Source of the DNA: Rhabditoides inermis | Taxonomy: Eukaryota > Nematoda > Chromadorea > Rhabditida > Rhabditidae | NCBI GenBank assembly: GCA_963966185.1 | Contig: CAWZYM010000176.1 | Coordinates: forward strand, 62,001 to 126,000 | Reading direction: 5' to 3' | Length of the DNA: 64,000 bases | Shown here: positions 45,592 through 58,875 of the stretch, in pieces | How positions within the stretch are numbered: position 1 is the stretch's first letter | Layout of the letters: each line of letters begins with the position of its first letter | Translations under genes and position numbers: made by a program | Notes under the pieces: model-generated | What the model saw: the letters and a program-made list of their open reading frames with translations, nothing else | What the model was told of the DNA's origin: nothing | The model's database searches: none

Positions 45592-46905
45592 CCATCAGCA
45601 CCGTGCCGTCATCTCGTGATAGTGTCAATCTCTAATCTCGTACAACAGCCAACGCTCGAAAAGTACGTTCTTGATGTCGCTCTCGTCGATTCCCCACCAG
45701 CGTTTTCGGAAGTCGAGGTGGTCCGCCCATTCTCCTCTTCTGACCACGCCGCCGTCACTTTCTTCCTTCTCTCCGACGTAGCTGCTTCCGACGAGACCCG
45801 AGAAGACTTCTCGCGCGACTTCACGAAGGCCGATTATTCAAAACTGGACTTCATTCTAGCTCATTATGATTGGAGTTGTGTGTTTTTCGATACTTCTTGT
45901 ATCGATACTGTTTTTAATGAATTTATATATGTTTTGAAAAATATGAATCAGACTCATGTTCCTCTCTAGCACCGACCGACTGAAAGACCCGCGCCCGCTC
46001 ATTTCTTTCGAGCCTGTCGGCGAGTAGACGAGGCGTGGGAGACACGCGAGACGAGACGAGACCACCGACGGCTTTGCCCACTTTGTCGCCGCCAGGAGAG
46101 ACTATACCAACAGGTGCGCCAAGTTTGCCGCTTTCACCAAACGCAAAATTATCGACTCGCGCGATTCGCGCAGGTTCTTTGGCTACATCAATCGTAGACT
46201 GAACAACAACGCGCGCGGCATCAGTACTCTCACTATGCGTGATGGCCCGCGCACCTCCGACCCCGCAATCATCTCGCGCTCACTTGCCTCTTACTTTGCA
46301 AGCGTCTATAACAAGCCAAACAACAACCCTCTTCCTCCGCTAACAGCTGCTGACGTCGCACCCTTGCCTGATTTCCTTTTGGACGGGTATGCGGTGTTCC
46401 AGGCTGAAGAGCAAGCTTTCGCTCAAGCCCGAACGCATTCCTGCCTACATTTCTGCCTATCAGAATAATAGCTTTGTTGTTGTCTGAACCTCTTGCGCGC
46501 TTGTTCAACCAGTCGCTCATCTTCTTTCAGTATTTCCTATCTAGATCGCCTCGCTATGTTTGGTATGAACTCACTTGAGTACCGTCGCACTGAACTCGAT
46601 CTTACTTTTTGTTTCAGGGTTTCGCGTGGTATGGAGAGTCCCGAGTTGCGAGCCCTGTTCACTGTCCAACCGGGCAGAGGCAGACGCAAGAACTCGCTCC
46701 AACTGCGTAGAACGGCTACGTATAATAGTGTAGTACACAATGGAATTGTCTCGCGCGTGGTTCGCGTGTGGAATCAGTTTCCTGACTGCATAGTCACCCG
46801 CGGGTCACTATCTTCTTTCAAATCTGCGCTCAGTGGTTTTGACCTTGGCGCAATTTGCGAGTTTAGGCATCATGATCACTCTGGTTAGCTGGCATTCTCT
46901 ATTTA
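45592..46905 (+). mobile_element. CR1/Jockey-like LINE remnant, copy 2
   Basis: Nearly identical to copy 1, including the same missing RT core. The endonuclease end PFSSSDHAAVTFF and the C-terminal VVRVWNQFPDC are visible. Confidence 0.8.
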
Positions 46906-47006
46906 TCTTCCTCCTCGTTTTTTTTTGAAGAACACAGTTTTTGTCATTATTTTCATAATTCGCTGTGATGTGAGTCTTCTTCGATCCCTATCGTCATTTC
47001 TTCGCA

Positions 47007-50000
47007 ATGGCGCATCTGGTGTGGCGGTGAGTGTCCATTCTTTCCATCCAAATGTCTCCTCATTTTCCCGCCATGTCTCGCCTCGCGCGGTCGGTCGCCT
47101 TGTTTCTCTCAGTTAATTGTTCACAATATCATTATTATATTGTTCTGTTCAAGGTTGTTGCTTCTGTTGCTGATGATGGCTCACTGGGCAATCTCGGATG
47201 GAAAAGGTACGGAATCATTATTTTAAGAATCCATCGATAAATGCAATGAATTTGAAAAAGATGACGTCACAGAATTTAGACTAGTGGCTCACGATAGTCG
47301 GTTGTTGTTAGGTTGTTAGTCATCGGCCACCGTGATATCATTGGTTATCGAGATTATTGAACCCAGTTGCTTCCGCTATAATTCTGGGCACACATTACAC
47401 TGCGCGAAACTTTTTCTATTTGAATAATTTCACACTCTTTCCACTTCTACCCGGAGTACATTTTACGAAACAGTCAACGGGTATCCATCCTAGAATCTGT
47501 CGTTTCATTGCGCGGTATGTAGTCTGGATGCAATCTGCAGTGATGGTGAGCACACTGCGAAGTGTACACACATGACATGTTAAATGTGATGATTGTATTC
47601 TTCGACCTTTGTGTTTCCTGATGGGCCATATGGGGAGTCCGATGTCGATGTCGATTCGCAGTCTAGGTTTTCTCGCTCTCACACGGACAACCCACGCACC
47701 TGTGGTGGTCGATTTTGATACAATTAAGTACCTATGCACAATTTTTTACGCTGAATCCGAATATTATCAAAACTTTTTCAAAATCACTCACTCACTCACT
47801 CACTCACTCCTCGGCCGATTCTCCGTAGATCATCTGAAGCATTGTCGCTCCTTAGCCGGCGAGCATCGTGTGAACCAGTTCTGACCACTTGACGCGGTCT
47901 TGTGCCATGTCCATAACAGCGTCCATCCACTGCCCGTTGCGAGTGTTCCAAGCTCTGCGGAACGAAGTGTTCAACTATGTCATCGACGACGTGATGCGAC
48001 GTGTTGTGGAGGAGTATGGAGGAGGAGTGGAGTTGCACCCGACAGGACGGAAAGTCACCGACCTCGACAACGCGGATGACATCGCTCTGCTTGGAGAAGA
48101 CCCTGTCAACCTGCAGAAAGCTGTCGACCGTCTCGGTCTCCTCGCCGCCTCGTACGGTCTGACCCTCAGGCCGGACAAGTGCGAGTCGATGACCATCCCG
48201 CGAGGAGTAAAGGAGGAGTTCACTGTCAATGGAGAGAAGATTGCGCAGACCACAAACTTCCGCCGACCTTACTACTAGGGATGTGGAGGCGCGAATCGCC
48301 CAAGCCTGCTCCGCGTTCAATTCGCTGGAAAAGGTTTTGTGGAGATCGAGCGTCGCCAATCACGTCAAGCTGCGGATCTACCTCACCGCCATCCGACATG
48401 CGATGCTCAACGGATCCGGTACTTGGGCTCTCAATAAGAAGCTCGAGGAGAAGCTGGATACGGCGGAACGCAAATTCTTGCGCTGGATGTTAGGCTACTT
48501 CTACCCAAACCGTCGCCACAACTCGCAGTTGTATCGGGATGTAAACAACATCTACTCCCGTCTCCTGCGCAAAAAGCTGCCCACCCCTCGCGGCAAGTGG
48601 CGGCAACGAGAGTTCGTCTCTTGGGACACGTGCTGCGACGAGAAGACCATCGAATTGTGAAGCAAACTGCACTCACACTACCGCCGCCGGAGTGGAGACG
48701 AGGCCCAGAAAGGAAACGCGCTACAAGGGACGAGAAGCTGAAGGAGGATGTCGGGCCTACGTCTGCCGTGCGCGCCAAGGTTACCTCGAGAGACACTTCG
48801 GCAAAACCTTTTTCAAAATAGCACTTTGAATATGATTTGGTCACGCACCGTATACACTACACTTGAAAACGACCTGTCAAATAACAGCGACGTGGCGGAA
48901 TGATTAGTTGGTTAGGAAATTGGAAATGACGGTCGGTTGTTCTATCCTCGCCGTGTCCACTGTTTTTTTATTCAGTGCGTCACCTGAAGACTCTCACCAA
49001 AAATTTGATTTACAACTTCATTCATAAGATGGCCAAATTTCGAAAACTTCTATTGTTCCAATTGTATGAGTTATTTTTCCAAAACCAGCCCGTGTCAGGG
49101 TTCAGGTCGTACAGTTTCGTTCGACTTCTGTATGAGCGCTCGTCTATTGGATGATCTCGTTCCGATTTTTCTGACTCGGCTTGTCAAGGAACTGTTGCTA
49201 TGCAAGAGACGGACTTCGCTCGATGAAGTCAAAGAGTCGTTCGCCCGCTTTGTTTCTCACAGTATCCGTATGGCCAAATGCAAAACGCGTTGCAAGTTTT
49301 TTTCAGCTTGGCTTTGAAGTCGCCGTCGATTGTCTAGTATTCGTCTTGATCTTCCTCGTTTTTATAAAATTACAGGAGAACTTATCTTACTCATTATATT
49401 GTAGAATGCAAGAACGATGCAGTAGACGTGAGAGAATTATCGGATAGAAATGGATGGGGAACACACATACTCGATACAACGACTGCGATCTGGGCAACCA
49501 AGGATCGGGCAAGAATTAGCAATACCAGACTGCAGGAAGTGTTACAGGTGTGTTGTACTATCAGACAATAAGGCAATCATAAACGTTTCAGTATATGTAT
49601 GGACAAAATCGCACTGAGTCGCAATCTGTTCGAAGACTCGTAGAAGATCTAGAAAAACAAATCTCGGTATCAATATGAATCTACTAGTTCAATGTTGTAT
49701 TAATCACTTAGCACTCGTCTCTCATTTCTCCGATATTGGTCGGTTTGTTTGCTTGTGGCAGTGTGATTGCAGTTGTGGTAGCAATTACGATTTTTCGAAA
49801 ACGAAAGCCGAAAGCACAGGTATGCTTCGATTTCTTTTCACGCCTCTACATACATTGTTCATAGGTTTCGAAAACGTTCACACTGTCTACCAACGGACAA
49901 GAATATACAGTGGAAATACCAAATATGATCGACGATTTGTTCATACAGATCAAATATGCCAAGGTTTTTGTGTAGAGCACAGAAGCTTAAGTGTTTTTGA

Positions 50001-53000
50001 TGACTTCAGATAGGCCTTTTCGTGATGTATGGTATTCTGGCGGTCGGAATGTTCATAAACATTATTCTGTTCGCTGCTTTTCTCAGTTCGAGCAGAACCA
50101 TTCCAGAAAAGTTCGAGACCAATTTGAACACGGAACTGGACAGTAGGACAGTTTATTTTACTTTTGATAACCTTGTTTCAGATGCATATAATGAACTGAA
50201 GACACTCGCTTGTGCAATGAACAATTCTATTGAGAATCCGAAGAATAACACATTCAAGTTCACAAAGATGCTATTCAACCAACAGGTGAAATCTCACGTG
50301 TATGGTATTGATACCTAATGTTTGTTGTAGAAAAATATGATATCAATGAAATTACTCAATGACACATATCCAAAGACGTTGGCGGTATTAAAGTTGTTTT
50401 AAGGACATAACATTTGCTTAACATTCAGAATCAATTATCGACACACTTGAATCTGCTCCCAGACGCGGACCAAGTGATAACTTTATCGAAATATGCAAGA
50501 GTACATATATATCTGTGACAGTTTTTTTTAACTTTCGTTTTGCAGGATGAAATTGGAAACCGATATCCTACCTTGAATGCAACGTATCATTTCTTCATCA
50601 ATTTTAATGCTATCAAGATTGGACAAAATAATGCAGTGAAGAAAAAAAATGTGTGACGTGAGACATCATATAATTTAAATTTCAGACCATAAATTCGAAT
50701 AACATTCATTGGATACTAAATTCCAAGGCAAATGTGTTGCAAAGAAATCTTTTACGAAAAGAATTTCCTCTGAAAACCATCATATTCTCGAGAAAGGTAG
50801 ACCATATAATGCAACGAAGAGGAAAACTGTAATTACAATTTAGATACGCGACGAAATCACTTCTTTTCGCTCAGAGAACAAGAGAATGAAAAGGTTTTCA
50901 TTCGACGTATGTTTGTTTTATAAAGTAGTCTAAGATATTTTGAACTTGTGGAACTTTAGTACACGATTAATAACTATACGGCGAACGCTTTGGCAATATT
51001 CTATATAGTGTGTATTCTTCTAGCAGCTGGGACAAGCTTTGTGTTCTACTTTGTTCCAGGTTACATTATACAAGTTTTTAAATATTGTCATCCTTTTCAG
51101 CGAAATATACCACTTTTCTGAAACTATCGGTGGTCTTCTTTGTTTTCATGATCATAACTAGCGTACCTATACCGTGAGATACAGTTTCATATGATTCATT
51201 CAATTAAACATTCAAAATAATCTGCTTTAGTAAAATGCTCAATTTGGCGAATTCTCGACAGCTTGGTTGTTCCTATTTTGAACACAATATGAATCTGGTA
51301 TCAGACTTTTCGTTCAAATTCAACAACGTCCTTCAACGAAACTCATTGTACATTTCGAAATGTTAGTCAAGTGAAAAACAAATGTTTAGGGATATGAAGT
51401 TGTGTGATGGGAAACAACTACTGTTTGACAAACACGTTGAACGCATCATTGCTAAAGGTGTGTTTATGAGTTCTGTACAACATTAAGAACTATGTCAGAT
51501 ATAACAAGCAAAATTAACGAAACGAATGACTTCATACAAAAAATGACTGTGGAATACGCTGTAAACATAAAGAAAGAAGTGCAGGTGAGACAAAAAACTT
51601 AAAATCAACAAGACATGTTTTTAGCAACTTGAACGACACTACAAACACTACGACACGGCACTAAAAACTATACTCAAAACATGTCCGGCCATTGATGAAT
51701 CTTCTGATTCACTTCCTGGACATGTAGTTGTTAATAAATGTCCCTCAACTGATTACGAATTTGATGTCTTAACAGATCAAGGAAAAATCATCAAATCATA
51801 CACGGTTAGATTTTTGTGTGATTTAAAGTAGATTGTGATTTAAAGTAATTTTTTGTGTGGTCTAGCATAAACTGAAGTCGTAGAAGCCGATAAACTTATC
51901 CCTATGTGATACGCATCTCGAGTTCAATAGTTATAGCCAGAATTTGTAAAGCGCGCCAATTCAAAATTCAAAATTTTTCCGATTGCGGATCAATAAAATT
52001 GTCACTTTAAAGTAGATTGTTTTTGTTTGAAGTAATCATATTAATCATATTTTAACAATCGAATTAGTTAACAAACCTGCTCTTCCTGCAATATATATAA
52101 ACCAACCAGCGTTGCCGCGCTGGTTGTAATTACAACAGTTTTTCATACGTTGTAACTCATAGACACTTTTACAAAAAATGACCTAATTTTTTCAGAGATC
52201 TTGGACAGGAGAAAGCGGTTATACGAATACGGGAAATGTGACTGCTTTTGTCGATCTTTTGAATGCTTTGAATAAAATTATCCAAGACACGGGGGCAATT
52301 CGCCTTTTGAAACCAGTTGACGACTCGTTGAATCGTACAACACTCCTGGTAAAATTCTTTTCAATGAACATTAGTCACATCTAAACATTCAGAAATCGAT
52401 AAAAGACAAACTTCCGAAACAATGCAGACTGTCAACTGTGTATAGGAACATTGTGATAAGAGCATGTGATCAAATCAAACCGTACTATCTACTCGTTAAT
52501 AATCTATGTGAGTTGTATTCATGCTTTAAAAAGTATTCACTCATATGTATTAGGTATGTTGGCGTTCTCGTTTTGGTTTATCGGAGCTGTATTCGTTCTA
52601 CTAGCGTACTATCGACACTTGAATCCAATAAGAAGCAAGAAGCATAAAAAGAACTGGGTAGGTAATTGTACAAATTTTAATGTAACCGTATTTTTCAGAT
52701 TGATTTTAACACCGATAACCACATGAAGTTTGTAAACAGTGTTGGAATATATCTCGTAAGTCAAAATTTACATAACTAACTGAATTGTAATTGATTGCCT
52801 AGGATTGCTTGACGGTTGATCCGAGAGCTGTATTTGAGTCCTTCGTGAATAGCAAAACAGATTCGGAGAAATCAGTAAATCCTACGTACGAGTCGAAAAT
52901 GAATGACGTGAAGTCGAATGAGTCAAAAATATCCAAAACGATTGAAATGAATTCAAAGGAATCTAAAATATCCAAAACTAAAATAAGCGATGTAAATTCA

Positions 53001-56000
53001 AAAGAGTCCAAGAATTCGCGATCCAAGTGGAATGAAGTGAAGACGAAAACACAAATGAGGTTTTGTTTTGTTTTGCAATGAAGTCCTAAAAACACTTTTT
53101 CAGCGATGTTGATATTGATTTTGTACCTGAAACAATGGTTGATTTGGGATGGAACGATAACAAAAAGTTTAATGGGAATTGGGTGATTCCGACTGGAAAC
53201 GCTCAAAAGTGAGAGTGATCTGTCCAGACTCTTATGGTTAAGTTTTCCAGGTACATCTTGACCGAATCTCCGTCTGCTGACACCGCAGTTGATTTCTGGC
53301 ATGTTGTCTTCCGCTACAAATGCAAAGCAATCGTTATGCTCAATGAATTCATGCAAAAGGATAAGACAACTAACTTGTTTTTCGAATACTGGAACAATAA
53401 GACGCCGCTAATGTTCAAAAACGACTACGTTACATATACGGTGCGAGTTTTGATTGTTCCTTGTATAACATGTATGACTTTGATGTTATAGGTGAAATGT
53501 ATCGCTGTATCCGCACCAATTATTGGAAACCTTAAACGCTACACTTTCTCCATCTTCAAGTATGACGATAATAGTAAACTTACCTTTTAATGTATTTCAG
53601 TGGATTGGGATATCATGAGGTTGAATTGCTGCACTACACTGGGTGGGAAGATTGTCTCGCTCCGATGGACCCGAAAGAGCTCGCGAAATTGATGTTGTTT
53701 CTATATGAAGACGTCGGAACACCGCAGCAACCAGTGATTGTTCACTGCGGTGACGGAATCAGCAAAAGCGCCGCATTTGTCGGTAAGGTCGGTTTTACAT
53801 TTCCTTATTAACAAATATTCAGGCGTCGATGTTTTGACATCAATTGTGGAGACCGATCCTAACCCCGACCCATTACAGCTACTTCACGTACGTTTTCAGT
53901 TATTTATCAAATATATTGTATTTCAGACTATGCGTCGTTATCGAGCGAAGAGTTTCACGGATAAGTGGCAGTACTACTTTACCTACATGTGCTTCTTCCA
54001 GTTTCATTTCCAGGTAGAACTAAATTATCTTTACATAAACATGTTCATATTCAAGAATGCGACGTATGGCCGATACTCAAAGGTGTATAACTATCTCATA
54101 GAGAGGACGGACTCATATGTGAACAGGCTGAAGGCAGCGACGACCGCCGAAGACCCTTCTGCAGTTGAAGAGCGATTTAAGAGAGTACAGACGAGCTTCA
54201 AGAAGTTCTCCCGAGAGAAAAAGAAAGATCAAAAGACCGAAATGTCTTCGAAAAAAGATCAGGTAAGCATTATCACTATGCATCCGGTAAATCGTTTGTT
54301 TTTGCGAGATAGCGAGAGGTCAGATGCGCAAAGACTCACTACTACGCTCACTACTATTCAGATGCGCAAAGACTGTAGTGTAGCGCAGGCTCCTGATAGG
54401 TGACAGGCTTTCACTTTTGTGGCTTCCTTGACATATTTTAGGCAGATTTTTTTGCAAGCGCTTCAATTTCTCTGCGATCTCGTTCGAAAAGTCTAGTTTC
54501 GAATTTTCGATAAACTATGTACATTCAAAAGAAAAGAGTATTCGTTGTTTTCAGAAATTGACTGGAATGAGTCTCAAGGGATGCAATAACACATATTTAC
54601 TGGGAGAGTTGCTTGGCTCGGGTACCTATGGGCAAGTCTACGAAGCGACGTGCATGGAAAATGGAAAGAACAAACAATACGCCATGAAAACCGAGAAGCG
54701 TGGTATTCCATCCGCTTCCATCAACGTATGATTCTACAAAATAGTTCATAAAATATGAAAATTTAGAATGAGATACTAATTCTGACCACTGTCACCGCTA
54801 ACCCTCTTGAAAAACGAAACCAGATCATCGAATTCATCGACAAAGGTGCTGTATGTTGTATCCCACCAAAATATATTAACATTCAGGACACGCGGCGAGC
54901 TTCACTTTCATGGTCATCACTCTTGTCGGATGCTCGCTCACTACTATTCAGAAAATTGCCGTCAAACTCAAGTATGCACAGTATTTCGTCTATCCGTGAA
55001 ACTGTTAATTGTTATAGCAACTTCTCCGCAATGTACCTATCGATCCAATCGTTCAATGCTATTCATCAGTTGCATTCCTGCGGATTCATTCATCGGTGGG
55101 TTTTAAAACAATGCATTTTTTTAAATCTTGATCATCCAACGAATATAAATGGATATGCACATTATTTAAGAGACCTCAAACCTGGAAATTTTGCTATCGG
55201 AGGAAATAGAGAAACTGTTGTGTACGTCCTCGACTTTGGAATGGCCTGCCGATGCGTGAACAATAAAGGAAAATACATCACACGGAAGGGAACTGTTGAT
55301 GGATTCATCGGAACGTTGCGGTATGTAACATAGCGTTTCGAGAGCACATGTCAAAAGATAAGAAATTCAGTTGTATCGTTTCTATGGATAATGTTGTATA
55401 TCGCATATCATCTTTCCTTCAGATATGCATCGCGCGCAGCCCACGAAATGAACGAGCAAAACGTCTGCGACGACCTCGAATCCTGGCTCTACATGAGCAT
55501 CGAGGTATGTACAACTTTCTAGAATTCGACATCGTTCCGTTTGAGATGTTCCGACCACTAGAATGGAAGGGTGTCCTCGACAAGGAGTTTGTTTACAACG
55601 CTAAAACAGATCTGATAGAAAGAAGAAGTAAGTTTAGAAACACTAATGTAATGACTGATGATTATGTGGTAATTTTCAAGATTGGAGCGCTATGAAGCAA
55701 GATGGCCTTCCATCTGTTTTCAAAACTCTCATCAAAATGATTGCCGAGATGAAGCCTTATCGCAAGCCTGAATACGGGAAGATGATGCGAGCGATGCTGG
55801 GAGCAGAGATCAAGTATCATGTTAGTTTTCAAATCAAGCAAAGTTAACCTGTACCTGACACATTCAGCTTGATCTCGAATGGATGATGACTGCAGAACTC
55901 TACGACAGAAAGCAGTACGAAGTAAACAGTAACACATACTATACGATGTACTCTATATCTATTTCAGGCAGAGACGACTCGAGCGACATCCAGGGACAAC

Positions 56001-56039
56001 AAGGCTATGCTTCGCAGTTTTGACAATCGGAAACAGTGA
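47007..56039 (+). CDS. Gene 4: five-TM receptor-like protein with degenerate PTP and CK1-like kinase (best-preserved copy)
   Basis: The signal-peptide exons are 47007-47026 and 47154-47206. After a LINE-bearing intron, confident coding runs from 49376 (RTYLTHYIVECKNDA) to the TGA at 56037-56039, with no stop or frameshift that I could find. TM1 is in 49712-49819 (ISPILVGLFACGSVIAVVVA), then TM2, a large glycosylated loop, TM3/TM4, a second large loop, TM5, and a Lys/Ser-rich linker. PTP: YILTESP, HYTGWEDC and HCGDGISKS (53743-53769). Kinase from 54555: GSGTYGQV, YAMKTE, HRDLKPGN, DFG, DDLESW. The two-loop, five-pass topology resembles prominins or tweety proteins, but I see no sequence proof of homology. 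The exons between 48920 and 49375 are unresolved: candidate frames meet a TAG at the splice junction, so the start may be annotated differently. Confidence 0.8.
47785..48802. mobile_element. Twin-primed non-LTR remnant in gene 4 intron
   Basis: Third copy of the inverted LINE, flanked by direct repeats 47769-47784 and 48803-48819. It keeps the longest plus-strand frame after the ADD box (SAFNSLEKVLWRSSVANHV). Confidence 0.85.
51837..52020. repeat. Insertion in gene 4 intron bounded by a 15-bp direct repeat
   Basis: TTTAAAGTAGATTGT occurs at 51822-51836 and 52006-52020. Genes 2 and 3 have a single related site (TTTACAGTAGATTG, TTACAGTGAATTG). About 169 extra bases lie between. No inverted ends or coding are visible. 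A small hairpin (CAACCAGCG stem, 52103-52126) follows in the same intron. Confidence 0.6.
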
Positions 56040-56283
56040 TATGCATATCAACTCATACTCGGCACTTTTCCTTGATTTGTTTTTTTAGATCTACAGTTAT
56101 ATTTCGTACACGTTCGGTCAATCTATTATAACTTACACATGTCTTACAGATGCAATGTTATAGATTTGGTGCTTCACGGAAACCTTAACTACTAGAAAAC
56201 TAGCACAATGTAGTTTTAAAACATCTATTTTAATACTTAGACTCGTGTGATGACAACTGTGTTTGTTATTTGTAGTGTAGAAT

Positions 56284-56289
56284 AATAAA
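56284..56289 (+). terminator. Poly(A) signal AATAAA of gene 4
   Basis: It lies 245 bases after the stop, in the conserved 3' UTR context. Confidence 0.55.
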
Positions 56290-56351
56290 GACTGCAGAAG
56301 ATTTTTTTGTCGTGTTGGATGCACATATCTACACAAGGACTAGTACGAATC

Positions 56352-56396
56352 GAACTGAGTCGAGCTGAACCGAGCTGAACCGAGCTGGTCCGAGCT
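56352..56396. repeat. 10-bp minisatellite after gene 4, short patch
   Basis: About four units of the CGAGCTGAAC type, at the conserved position downstream of the gene. Confidence 0.85.
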
Positions 56397-57040
56397 TACA
56401 TGGGCAGTGCACAGGTTCGCGATCAGCTTTTTCTACCGAGTTGATATAGGAGAAAGCTATAGGATATCAAAACACAACTGTTTTGTCAACAAATGCTTTT
56501 CCCAACTTTTGATTTTAATGAGTTTTTTTTATTCACAATGGTTTAAACACTACTCCTCATTCTGCGCGCCGTATCTCTGTCTCGGACGGTTGCAGAGTGT
56601 GGTGCAGTGGCGAAAAATCGCAGGTTCCGCAACTCGTTCATTACTTCAAACATGAATGTTAAGTCGAAACAATAATGTCAACCTGAGTGCGAGGCGCGCT
56701 TTTCGTAGCTGAATGTGTCGTAGCACGTTGCTGCGCTCGAGCGTCCACAGAACGTGCACTCGCCGCCGCTCTTCTATCAACATTGTGTCTAGAGAAGATC
56801 GATAAGAAACAATACACAATATTAGTGCTACAACAGAAACAAAACGGAAACAATCCATACACAGGACGGTGATACTATCGGCACCTCAACTGGGTTCAGA
56901 ATAACAATGCTCATACTCGGAGTTTGTTTACTTTAAGCTTGATGAAATACACTTATAAAATGAAATAAAACAAACAAACAAATCAAAGAAATAAATAACA
57001 AAAAAAAACTGTGGCAAAAGAGCAGAACAAATTATTATTA
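56397..57040. other. Spacer without recognised gene
   Basis: Short opposing frames only, none supported by a paralogue. It is AT-rich near 56930-57020. Confidence 0.4.
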
Positions 57041-57350
57041 GCTGATCCGAGCTGAATCAAGCTGATCCGAGCTGAATAGAGCTGTTCCGAGCTGAATAGA
57101 GCTGATCCGAGCTGAATCGAGCTGATCCGACCTGATTAAAGCTGATCCGAGCTGTATCGAACTAATCCGAGCTGAATCGAGCTGATTCGAGCTGATCTGA
57201 GCTGATCCGAGCTATTCTGAGCTCATCCGAGCAGATCCGAGCTTATCTGAGCTGAATCGAGATGAATCGAGCTGATCCGAGCTGAATAGAGCTGATCCGA
57301 GCTGATCCGAGCTAATCTGAGCTCATCCGAGCAGATCCGAGCTTATCTGA
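57041..57350. repeat. Degenerate 10-bp minisatellite with higher-order structure
   Basis: About 31 units of GAGCTGATCC with many substitutions (GAATCG, GAATAG, TATCTG). A block of the form CTCATCCGAGCAGATCCGAG occurs twice, about 102 bp apart (near 57220 and 57322), showing that groups of units were duplicated together. Confidence 0.9.
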
Positions 57351-57522
57351 CTAGGAGTGTCGTTTAGGTCACAGAAGCCGATGGTGACCAAACTGATATC
57401 AGAGATCACTAGTCGAAAACCGTTTTCAAAACCACAGGACCGGCCATACGTTTCGAGATATTTACGTTTCAAATTTTGAAGCCAAACCGCGTGAATTGTT
57501 TTTGCGGCTTGTCACGGCGGCG

Positions 57523-57800
57523 GCTCTACCAGAAAACACTAACGACATTTCGATAGATACTCTCACTGGCCCGGTATACCGTGCGTGGCCCTCTTTTTCC
57601 ACTGTGGCCACAACTCTGAATCCGATGCGGCCCGACCATTCTTTCTACTTTCCAATCAGAACTATCTATTCTAATGAAGCATACCTATCATTTAGATACC
57701 TGTCTACCAGAAAACACTAACGACATTCCAATAGATACTCTCACTGGCCCGGTATACCGTGCGTGGCCCTCTCTTCCCACTGTGGCCACAACTCTGAGTT
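57523..57800 (+). repeat. 184-bp tandem repeat, two units, related to the 14.1 and 62.0 kb repeats
   Basis: ACCAGAAAACACTAACGACA through GGTATACCGTGCGTGGCCC occurs near 57523 and 57707, separated by the stretch with CTGAATCCGATGCGGCCC. It lies in opposite orientation to the copies at 14060-14390 and 61961-62290. Confidence 0.8.
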
Positions 57801-57958
57801 TGTTCAATTTAGTTTGTTCTACTTACCGTAGTTACGTAACGAAGGTTGTTTTGCAATTTGGGCAACTGTAAAACGGCAACTGTAAGTATCTATCAATCGA
57901 TAACTTCTAGAACAGCGTATTTATTATTCCAGTAATCGAAAACTGTTTTTGAAATACT

Positions 57959-58038
57959 GGTAGTATCGTAGTATTGAACTGCGAAACGACAACAAGTTGG
58001 TAGTATCGTAGTATTGAACTGCGAAACGACAACAAGTT
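57959..58038 (+). repeat. Perfect 40-bp direct tandem duplication
   Basis: Two identical 40-base units, each beginning GGTAGTATCGTAGTATTGAA, are adjacent. Confidence 0.97.
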
Positions 58039-58875
58039 AGCTTGTTGTGCGATACTTACGTTTGAGGGCCAAGTGCGGCACTTTCACTCTCCCTCTTTTT
58101 CCAGCATCTTCCTGTTTAGTTCTTGTTTATATAAGTGATATACTGAGAGTGAGATGCACATTTCAAATCGTCAACGGATGGAACAAGCGCGCGCCATCAT
58201 TCAACTGCGATCTGCCACACACGACAGTGGTAAAAAATACTTCCCGGTCGCACTCCATTCGTATCCTTTATTTTCATTCAGGAATCACTTGCATCTTCCT
58301 GCTAACACACGACATCTATGAGTAAAGTCTATATAATATTAAAGGGATATACCACTCTGAATTTCGTGTGTAAACTATGACTACCACATGAAAGAACATG
58401 GCAAAACGAGCACTTTTCATAATGAAATCAGATGTTGAAAGTTATAAGATTACTGGTAAAATTGATAGTTAGTAATTTAAAAAGCTAGTGAGAATTGCAA
58501 GAATTAACGTCCTGCATGGTGAGAAATGAAGAAACTATACGTGACGTCACTTTTTGCACAACGAACGAGCGATCGGCCGCCCCCTGCTGTTTTCTTTAGC
58601 GGAGTGTTTCGCCTTTTTTCTATTTATAAAGTATATTGTGTTTATTTATTTTTTCTATTTTGTTTGTATACAATATGTAACATTTATGAATGTTCTGTTT
58701 ATGCTCGTTTTGAATGAGAGTTTGCTATTTCTTACATGCAATGACCGTGCCGATGTGTTCATGTTTCGTATTTTGCGTCTGTCCTGATTCTACGCCTACT
58801 ACAAAGCGAGCAGTGATTATTGAACCTTTGTTATTTTGTTATGTTGTTGATATTTGATAACGATAAATATTTCAG
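58039..58875. other. Spacer without recognised gene
   Basis: AT-rich with scattered short frames. I cannot support any coding exon. Confidence 0.4.

Noticed and set aside
47796..48359. 187-residue minus-strand protein in the gene 4 intron
   Set aside because: Only its first part (the DMAQDRVKW end) is real LINE sequence; the rest is the antisense of the inverted RT segment.
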